Positions 57,174-64,000 of a stretch of 64,000 nucleotides of DNA are shown piece after piece. Location of the stretch: contig CAJVGC010000590.1 in assembly GCA_910822075.1 (NCBI GenBank), forward strand, positions 62,972,629-63,036,628, read 5' to 3'. Position numbers and translations under genes: made by a program. Under the pieces are notes generated by a model. It ran no database searches and was not told the DNA's origin. It was given only the letters and a program-made list of their open reading frames with translations. The first letter of the stretch is position 1; each line of letters begins with the position of its first letter. Source of the DNA: Senecio squalidus (lineage: Eukaryota; Streptophyta; Magnoliopsida; Asterales; Asteraceae).

Positions 57174-60100
57174 TTAGACCCAGACCTTAGGATTGTTATT
57201 AACCGTTTTCTCTAAAATTCTTTTTAAAAGCCCGGGTTTGGTTTTCCCACATGGCCACTTTGTTTGCGGGTGATAAGAAGTAGCGAATCTATGAGTGACT
57301 CCATACTTCTTAAGCACCTTAGCAAGTTGGTGATTCGCGAAATGACTTCCACGATCACTGATTAAGGCCTTAGGAACACCAAACCTACTAAATAGTTTTT
57401 TTAGAAAATCAATTACCACATTAGCGTTATTCGTTGGTAAAGCCTTTGCCTCCGCCCATTTTGACACATAATCAACAGCAACCAAGATATAAAGATATTT
57501 ATGGGAAGGAGGAAAAGGTCCCATAAAATCAATACCCCATATGTCAAATACCTCACATACCTGGATACCTTGTTGAGGCATTTCATCCCGTTTCGAGAGG
57601 TTACCTTGACGTTGACACGCATCACAAGTTTGGACCAATGTTTGTGCTTCCTTGAATATTGTCGGCCAATAAAATCCTGCATCAAACACTTTCTTCCCCG
57701 TAGTCGATGGTCCATAATGTCCACCAGTCGGTCCATGGTGACATTCATCCAAAATTCTCCGTGTTTCCTCTCCAGCTACACACCTGCAGATCATCCCATC
57801 TGCACACATTCTAAACAAATACGGTTTATCCCAAAAATAGTTCTTCACATCAGAAAAGAATTTCTTCCTTTGCTGATGTGTCAAACCTTTTCGCATAACA
57901 CCTGCAACAATATAATTAGCAATGTCTGCATACCATGGATCATCAAGTACGTCCGAATCATCATCTATCCTAAACAAATGCTCCCCGGGAAAAGTATCTC
58001 CTATATCAGTTTCCCTAAGTTCCTCAAGTTCCGGATTTTCTAATCGACTTAAATGGTCAGCAGCTAAGTTTTCAGCTCCCTTCTTATCCTTAATCTCTAT
58101 GTCAAATTCTTGCAAAAGAAGAATCCAACGAATGAGTCTAGGCTTAGCATCCTGTTTAGAAAACAAATACCTAAGGGCCGAATGATCAGTAAACACTATA
58201 GTCTTGCTTAACACTAAATAAGGACGAAACTTATCAAAAGCAAAGACTACTGCTAACAACTCCTTCTCTGTGGTGGTGTAATTCTGTTGGGCGCTATTGA
58301 GTGTTTTACTAGCAAAGTAAATGGGTTGAAAATGATTTCCTTCCCGTTGTCCTAACACAGCACCTAAAGCAAAATCACTAGCATCACACATTAGTTCAAA
58401 AGGTAGATTCCAATTAGGTGAAACCATAATAGGTGAATGGGTAAGTCTATCCTTAAGAATATCAAAAGCATTTAAACAATCTTGATTAAATTCAAAAGGA
58501 ACATCCTTCTCCAAAAGCCTAGTCATGGGACGAGTGATCTTAGAAAAATCCTTAATAAACCTACGGTAAAAACCCGCATGTCCAAGGAAACTCCTAACAG
58601 ATTTAACATTGGTCGGTGGAGGCAACTTAGCTATAACATCAATCTTAGCTTTGTCTACTTCCATACCTAAACTAGACACCTTATGTCCTAACACAATTCC
58701 TTCTTTAACCATAAAATGACATTTTTCCCAGTTTAGCACAAGATGCGCCGCTTCGCACCTTTCCAACATTTTATCTAGGTTAATCAAACAAGAATCAAAT
58801 GAATTCCCAAAAACAGAAAAATCATCCATGAAGACTTCCATGGAAGTTTCAATCATATCCTGAAAAATAGCCAACATGCATCTTTGAAACGTAGCAGGAG
58901 CATTACATAAACCAAAAGGCATCCTACGATAGGCATAAGTACCAAAAGGACATGTAAAAGTGGTTTTTTCTTGGTCTTCAGGGTCAATCGGGATTTGGAA
59001 ATAGCCGGAAAATCCATCTAAAAAACAAAAGTATTCGTTTCCGGCCAATCTTTCAAGCATTTGGTCCATAAAGGGTAACGGGAAATGGTCATTACGTGTT
59101 GCATCATTCAATTTCCTATAATCTATAAACACACGCCATCCTGTCACTATCCTAGTGGGAACTAATTCATTCTTTTCATTGGTCACCACAGTCATCCCCC
59201 CTTTCTTCGGTACACAATGTACCGGACTCACCCAAGGACTGTCAGAGATTGGGTAAATAATTCCCGCATCAAGAAGTTTGGCAATCTCTTTCTTAACTAC
59301 ATCTTTCATATTAGGATTAAGCCTTCTCTGTCTTTGAACTACAGGTTTAACATCATCTAAGAAATTAATCTTATGTTTACAAAAATGAGGGCTTATTCCG
59401 GGTATGTCAGATGTTCTCCAAGCAAAAGCTTTCCTATGGGCTTTCAACACAGTCATCAAACGAGATTTCTCATCATCCGAAAGTGATGATGAGATTATAA
59501 CAGGAAGTAAAGATGTACCTTCGAGAAAAGCATATTCCAAATGCACGGGCAATGGTTTAAGCTCCACATCCTTTGGAGGATTCTCGATAGAAGTCTTTAT
59601 CTTCTCTTCATCATCCATTTTGATCTCCTCATGACTCTCCTCAACAGTTGCCTCCTCTTCAGCATCCAAAGCTAACATCTCCTCTATTTCTGCAATAGTG
59701 ACATCTCCGTAATCACTAATCCCCTTCAAAGCTTCTTCATCTTCTTCAAGCAATTCCTGTAACTCTAAGTCCAAAATGTCATCAATAACATCAATTCGAA
59801 AACATGTATCATCATAAGAATAAGAATGCTTTAAAGCTCGATCTACAGTAAAAATAATCCTTTCCTCATCAACCCCCAAAGAAATTTTCCCATCCTTAAC
59901 ACGAATGATAGCATCAGCGGTATGAAGAAATGGTCTACCTAAAATCAAAGGTACCTTGCTATCCTCCTCCATTTCTAATATGACAAAATCAACGGGAAAC
60001 ACAAATTGACCTACTTTCACTCGCATATTTTCAGCTATACCTAAAGGGTATTGGTATGAACGGTCAGCGAGTCTAATACTCATACGAGTAGGTTTTAATG

Positions 60101-61727
60101 CCCCTAAATCCAATTTAACATACAATGAATAAGGCATAAGATTAATACTAGCTCCTAAATCAGCTAATGCCTCACAAGTTATTGCTTTACTCAAAGTACA
60201 TGAAATTAGAAAACTCCCTGGGTCTCCTAACTTTGGTGGAAGCTGATTTTGAATAAGTGCTGAACACTCTGCATTTAAAAACGTGGCTTTAGCTTCCTCC
60301 AACTTCCCTTTTCCAGCTACAATCTCCTTGATAAATTTGGCGTAATTTGGCATACCTGAAATCAAGTCAACCAAAGGAACATTAATATGCACAGATTTAA
60401 TCATATCAACAAATTTACCATACTGTTCCTGCATCTTCTCCTTCCTCAAACGTTGAGGAAAGGGAACTTTCGGCTTGTATGCTTTCACTTGAGGTGACGC
60501 AGCTGGTTTAGATTGAGCAGCTGGTGTAACTTCCGGTTCCTCTTCTTCCTCATTCTCCTCCACTTCAACATTAGATTCCTGCACAACTGGACTAGTAACA
60601 CCTGCAAAATCATTAACATTACCATAAACTCTACCAGACCTTGTAGACACTGCATTCACATTCTCATTTCGATTGTTAGGAGGTTGAGATTTTTGCCCTC
60701 CAGTCTGCCAAAATGGTTGTTGCCTTGGGTTCTGTTGTGTGTTACTTGGCAACTGACCATTAGGCCTAGCAGCATGTTGATCACTTAGTGTCTCCAATCT
60801 CTTCTCCAAATCACTAAGTGCTGCTTGTTGATACCTTTGTCCTTGCTCCAATTTCTCATTAAGGACCTTAAACTGGTTGGTTGTTGCTTCATTTTTCGCT
60901 GACTGAGTTTGAATGAAGCTTTTCATCATGTCCTTCAAACTAAGATCCTCTTCTTCCTGTTTTTGACCAGACGATCCTGACTGTTGTTGATTCTGGTTGT
61001 TGTTCTGATACTGATTCTGGTTATTCCTTGGGTACCTGTTTTGAGAATTTCCAGAATTGTTAGCATTAAAATTATTATTACCAGAATTATAATTACCCGA
61101 ATTACGATTATGAAAACCGGTTCTCTGAAATGCTCCTTGGTACTGATTTTGCGCAAACTTCACATCCTCACTTTCTGCTTCTCTTCTAACTTCACAATCT
61201 TCAGTGTAGTGCAATCCCCCACAGTAGTCACAACCATTTGCCATCACATTCATATCCTTCCCAACTCTACTAAACTGATTCTCTATCCTCGAAAAATTAT
61301 TATCCATTTTACTAGATAAAGCTTTGATCTCAGCCATCATCTCTGTGTTCCCACTACTACTCTCAGCACTAGCAACTACCTTCTTTCCTCCTCTTTCTCG
61401 ACCAAACTGATTCTGTTCTCTAGATAAATCCATTAACAACTGATCATCCAACATCTTGGTCGCATCGTTGATGGATTTGTACTGAAAACTTCCTCCTCCA
61501 GCTAAATTTAATTCCCCCTGTGATTTCTTGTCCAATCCAAAGAAGAAAATATCGATAATCTGCCCTTTCTCTAATCCATGCCCATGACAACCCCTGAGCA
61601 TATCCTTAAGCCTACTCCAAGCTTCAACAATGGTTTCTCCGTCACCTTGCCTAAATCCCCGAATATCATTCAATAAGCTTCTTGCCAAAGATGATGGAAA
61701 AAAACTGGAAACAAATTCTTCCCTCAT
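57174..61727 (-). CDS. Athila C gag-pol polyprotein (main frame)
   Basis: 1517 codons without a stop. Order: capsid end (1-110; FRQGDGETIVEAWSRLKDML), zinc knuckle near 165-177 (CDYCGGLHYTEDC), Asn/Gln-rich linker 205-260, protease near 520 (ADLGASINLMPYSL), acidic linker, RT with GWRVFIDYRKLND, RRMPFGLCNAPATFQ and VFMDDFS near 967, RNase H from about 1114 (MCDASDFALGAVLGQ), integrase HH-CC finger near 1320-1350 (CHHGPTGGHYG, CDACQ) and DD(E) core (VDYVSKWAEA near 1420, LISDRGSHFAN near 1457). The first codon is not the true start: gag begins in the frame at 61724-62221. The frame ends early at KVWV, 57174. All catalytic residues that I can check are present. Confidence 0.92.
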   Translation of the reverse strand: MREEFVSSFFPSSLARSLLNDIRGFRQGDGETIVEAWSRLKDMLRGCHGHGLEKGQIIDIFFFGLDKKSQGELNLAGGGSFQYKSINDATKMLDDQLLMDLSREQNQFGRERGGKKVVASAESSSGNTEMMAEIKALSSKMDNNFSRIENQFSRVGKDMNVMANGCDYCGGLHYTEDCEVRREAESEDVKFAQNQYQGAFQRTGFHNRNSGNYNSGNNNFNANNSGNSQNRYPRNNQNQYQNNNQNQQQSGSSGQKQEEEDLSLKDMMKSFIQTQSAKNEATTNQFKVLNEKLEQGQRYQQAALSDLEKRLETLSDQHAARPNGQLPSNTQQNPRQQPFWQTGGQKSQPPNNRNENVNAVSTRSGRVYGNVNDFAGVTSPVVQESNVEVEENEEEEEPEVTPAAQSKPAASPQVKAYKPKVPFPQRLRKEKMQEQYGKFVDMIKSVHINVPLVDLISGMPNYAKFIKEIVAGKGKLEEAKATFLNAECSALIQNQLPPKLGDPGSFLISCTLSKAITCEALADLGASINLMPYSLYVKLDLGALKPTRMSIRLADRSYQYPLGIAENMRVKVGQFVFPVDFVILEMEEDSKVPLILGRPFLHTADAIIRVKDGKISLGVDEERIIFTVDRALKHSYSYDDTCFRIDVIDDILDLELQELLEEDEEALKGISDYGDVTIAEIEEMLALDAEEEATVEESHEEIKMDDEEKIKTSIENPPKDVELKPLPVHLEYAFLEGTSLLPVIISSSLSDDEKSRLMTVLKAHRKAFAWRTSDIPGISPHFCKHKINFLDDVKPVVQRQRRLNPNMKDVVKKEIAKLLDAGIIYPISDSPWVSPVHCVPKKGGMTVVTNEKNELVPTRIVTGWRVFIDYRKLNDATRNDHFPLPFMDQMLERLAGNEYFCFLDGFSGYFQIPIDPEDQEKTTFTCPFGTYAYRRMPFGLCNAPATFQRCMLAIFQDMIETSMEVFMDDFSVFGNSFDSCLINLDKMLERCEAAHLVLNWEKCHFMVKEGIVLGHKVSSLGMEVDKAKIDVIAKLPPPTNVKSVRSFLGHAGFYRRFIKDFSKITRPMTRLLEKDVPFEFNQDCLNAFDILKDRLTHSPIMVSPNWNLPFELMCDASDFALGAVLGQREGNHFQPIYFASKTLNSAQQNYTTTEKELLAVVFAFDKFRPYLVLSKTIVFTDHSALRYLFSKQDAKPRLIRWILLLQEFDIEIKDKKGAENLAADHLSRLENPELEELRETDIGDTFPGEHLFRIDDDSDVLDDPWYADIANYIVAGVMRKGLTHQQRKKFFSDVKNYFWDKPYLFRMCADGMICRCVAGEETRRILDECHHGPTGGHYGPSTTGKKVFDAGFYWPTIFKEAQTLVQTCDACQRQGNLSKRDEMPQQGIQVCEVFDIWGIDFMGPFPPSHKYLYILVAVDYVSKWAEAKALPTNNANVVIDFLKKLFSRFGVPKALISDRGSHFANHQLAKVLKKYGVTHRFATSYHPQTKWPCGKTKPGLLKRILEKTVNNNPKVWV

Positions 61728-62221
61728 TTTCGCCCACGTATCAATGGTGTTCTCCTGTAACTCTTCAACAAGGTCAGTGCCTCTCCCATGAGAGACGATG
61801 GAAAAAGGATTAACTTGACATTATCTTCCCTTCCTGCCCCGTATTTGAACATATCGCACAATTTAACATATTTCGCCACATGCGAATGTGGATTTTTTCT
61901 CATCCTTCCGTCAAAATAATTATCCTGAATCATCTTTAGATGATGACCCTTCACTGAAAAATCATTTCCCATGTCTGGGGTACGAATCGCCGAACCCGGT
62001 GTTGGCGGTACTACCCTAGCTCTCTGATGCATCGGTACATCATTTGGATCAGCCATCTCAATTACTATCTCTACTTCTGAATCTGAACTGATTAAATCCT
62101 CCGTTTCTAACTTAACTGGTGATGGTGGTGTAGTGTTTGGTTTCTTGTTGCGCCTTTTCTTTGAAACTCCTGGATTAGACTGTGGACTTTTAAGCGGTAA
62201 CCTAGAAGCCCTTGTGTTCAT
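61724..62221 (-). CDS. Athila C gag N-terminal part
   Basis: 165 codons from the ATG at 62221, about 140 bp from the primer site. The start MNTRASRLPLKSPQSN and the basic, Pro-rich leader are followed by KGHHLKMIQDNYFDGRMRKN and YVKLCDMFKYGAGREDNVKL, the Athila capsid. After SSLMGEAL the frame loses the family sequence; the correct continuation (EELQENTIDTWAKMREEF) lies one frame over and enters the main gag-pol frame. So a single 1-base indel near 61775-61790 splits gag. Confidence 0.88.
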   Translation of the reverse strand: MNTRASRLPLKSPQSNPGVSKKRRNKKPNTTPPSPVKLETEDLISSDSEVEIVIEMADPNDVPMHQRARVVPPTPGSAIRTPDMGNDFSVKGHHLKMIQDNYFDGRMRKNPHSHVAKYVKLCDMFKYGAGREDNVKLILFPSSLMGEALTLLKSYRRTPLIRGRK

Positions 62222-62360
62222 CCACTACCTGAAATCTCTGAAAAATCACAAATAGAAAAACCCGTCAAAAGCACCTGATAAACAATTAAAATAACTTTCA
62301 AGTAATTAATACCTAAAAGGATCGAATCAAAAATTATTAATTAAAATAAAAAACTACAGT

Positions 62361-62377
62361 CCCCGACAGCGGAGCCA
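62361..62377 (-). other. Primer-binding site of Athila C
   Basis: Minus strand TGGCTCCGCTGTCGGGG, matching the tRNA-Asp type primer site of Athila with a few changes. It is 6 bases from the LTR edge at 62384. Confidence 0.82.
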
Positions 62378-62383
62378 AAAACT

Positions 62384-63801
62384 TGATGTGCGAAATCTAG
62401 TATATTTTAAAAACAAGAAATACTGACGACTCGACTACACAATCTTAGGCAGTGGACCTAATCAAGTATGGTATAGTTTTAGGTAAATTAGGTTCGTTCG
62501 CAGGGACTGATGGTTGAAATATAATTAATAATTAATAAAACAAAAGTGGGTTTTTGTGACCGAATTATCACTATGCTTAAACTACTAAATTTAAGAAACT
62601 AATTGATTCAGATGAATCGCTGAAAAGATTTTGGTTTGTAATCAATTGATGAAAAATACATTCACTTGGACTTGATCACAATTACTACGGTTATCACTTA
62701 ATTACTAACAATGTTGAACTACTTAAAAGGTATTTAACTTGAACTCTCGTTTCCCATTAAAACTTTAATTGTCTCATGTATAGTTACCACTCTCGTGAAT
62801 AATTTCTACGTTTGACAACTAAGCAATAAGTACCTAAGCCGATTTTATGATTTAATCTTATAAAGCTTCCTCTCGAATAGCTTTTTAATTAACTAAACCG
62901 ATCTCTCTTAATCTAGTTAACTAACAACCACAATCATGTTTTTATTTTTTAAATCTTTAATACTAGTTCCTCTCGAATACTAATATCCTTAAACTAATTA
63001 TAGACCGATTAGTTATTTCATAAACTATTTTGTAATGTCACAAGTTCCTCTCGGATACCTATGATTAATTACTAACAGTTTATATAAAAGATTAAACAAG
63101 ATTCAAAAACTGATTACAATTGGTTTTTCGATTAAACATAAAATCCAGTTCAACATATAAGTAATCAAATAATAACCTACATAATTGATCACATCATCCA
63201 AGTGAACGTTAAGAAATTTAGCTACTCATAATGATAAAAATGCAACACAATTGAATTGAATGAAACATCTTTATACTAAAAAGTAGTAACGAAATGGATT
63301 AAAGTACCAATGATTTGAATGCTTAAACAACGAAATTAACGAGTCTAACAATACCAAAATGCTCCAAAAATTCGTGGTCCAAAGCTAGGGTTTCAATACT
63401 CCAAAACTTGCGTATGATAATGATGATTGATAATAAACCCTAAAAACTGTTTTATAAAACGTCAAACAAACAGCAGGAGCATGGAATTCCTGTGGGACGG
63501 GCGTCCTAGCCTGGGGACGGGCGTCCCTCGGCTTATTTCCCGTTTTCTTGTTTTGCTGCTCGTTTCTGCTTCATCTCTCGTGACCAATTGCTTCTAGTCT
63601 CAAAACATAACGGGAATACAACATTGACCCGTTTTCTTCACTTTCAGCTCCAATTATGTCACTTCATCTCCAGAACTTCGGCTAATACCTGTATAACATT
63701 ATGTGTACCAAAATTGCTCGAAATTCCCACAATCCGTTATGAATTAAACTTTAAAAAGACAAATATCGCATATAATAATATGATTAAAATATGCGATATC
63801 A
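62384..63801 (-). repeat. 5' LTR of Athila C
   Basis: 1418 bp. A minus-strand TATA-like TTTTATAAAAC lies at 63449-63459. Upstream of it are two GGGACGGGCGTCC palindromes (63494-63506 and 63513-63526). It is longer than the 3' LTR by an insertion of about 17 bp near 63277 and one palindrome unit of about 24 bp. Confidence 0.95.
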
Positions 63802-63806
63802 GTTTA

Positions 63807-64000
63807 TCAAAAATTAAAACACATATATGAATCCTTCAGCTGACTTCTCAAGATTAACATCCAAAAAGGAAACAACATTATGTTGTTTCCCAAACAACCA
63901 ATTCTCCATCTATAATCATTTCAAAAACACATTAGAACCAATTTATAAAACGACAAACATACAATGCAACAAAGATAATCATGACAAACCTTATCAAGAA
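63807..64000 (-). pseudogene. Repeat-derived ORF, upstream side, split by Athila C
   Basis: Minus strand reads ENWLFGKQHNVVSFLDVNLE, then KSAEGFIYVF, stop TAA, FLIN, and joins SRLHLAISIDP at 53690 in the same frame. The pattern NVV.FLD...S.GF..I.DFL fits the family named under 53467-53690, with the stop where the family has Asp. It continues to the right beyond the window. Confidence 0.58.

Larger units (their letters stand above)
53691..63801 (-). mobile_element. Athila-like Ty3/gypsy element C, nearly complete
   Basis: 10,111 bp with LTRs at 53691-55066 and 62384-63801, and perfect target duplication GTTTA (53686-53690 and 63802-63806). Minus-strand order: 5' LTR, tRNA-Asp-like primer site, gag, protease, RT, RNase H, integrase, remnant of the extra ORF, internal polypurine tract with hairpin, polypurine tract, 3' LTR. 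The two LTRs differ at about 15 bases plus two indels by eye, roughly one percent, so insertion is fairly recent. Defects: a frameshift in gag near 61780, frame breaks after 57174, and loss of most of the extra ORF. Confidence 0.96.

Overview
This window is nuclear DNA from a flowering plant, and almost all of it is transposable elements. No intact single-copy host gene can be supported. Evidence for a plant: Athila-type Ty3/gypsy elements with a tRNA-Asp-like primer site, Ty1/copia elements, a TRIM, a CACTA transposon and Helitron ends with RPA70-like genes. A daisy-family (Asteraceae) origin is my best guess. It rests on a copia gag-protease linker rich in V-N-T-A words and on a broken reading frame at both sides of 53691-63801, both of which resemble repeat-derived proteins I associate with Asteraceae. 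A run of exactly 100 N (24829-24928) marks a scaffold gap.

Layout. 1-6340: minus-strand Athila element D, cut by the window edge and inserted in copia element E (6341 to about 11065, minus). 11066-13172: copia remnants, including LTR F1 with a solo LTR (H1) nested in it. 14525-17332: decayed chromovirus-like Ty3/gypsy pol (minus) with a young 413-bp TRIM inside its reverse transcriptase. 17333-18468: a second H-family LTR, then one end of a large Tekay-type LTR. 18469-24828: Athila A (3' LTR, extra ORF, integrase C-terminus), lost in the gap. 24929-29425: an LTR piece, then a shortened Athila derivative B with a 242-codon chimeric ORF. 29426-33322: two Helitron 3' ends with RPA70-like gene fragments. 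34884-38442 and 39139-39666: two solo LTRs with perfect target duplications. 40072-53039: a 13-kb CACTA transposon without visible transposase, carrying a nested copia element G (45908-52816). 53691-63801: a nearly complete 10.1-kb Athila element C with perfect 5-bp duplication, inserted in an older repeat-derived ORF.

How the parts relate. The window is a stack of insertions. Order of events can be read at several joints: E before D; chromovirus before TRIM; F1 before H1; F2 before the Tekay solo LTR; CACTA before G; the Asteraceae-type ORF before C. The most interesting signal is shared across unrelated families. Most LTRs here carry a family-specific short word, often palindromic and repeated, just upstream of their TATA box, and in several families the same word reappears inside the element. 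Internal polypurine tracts followed by a conserved hairpin in the Athila copies are a second structure not explained by the standard element map.
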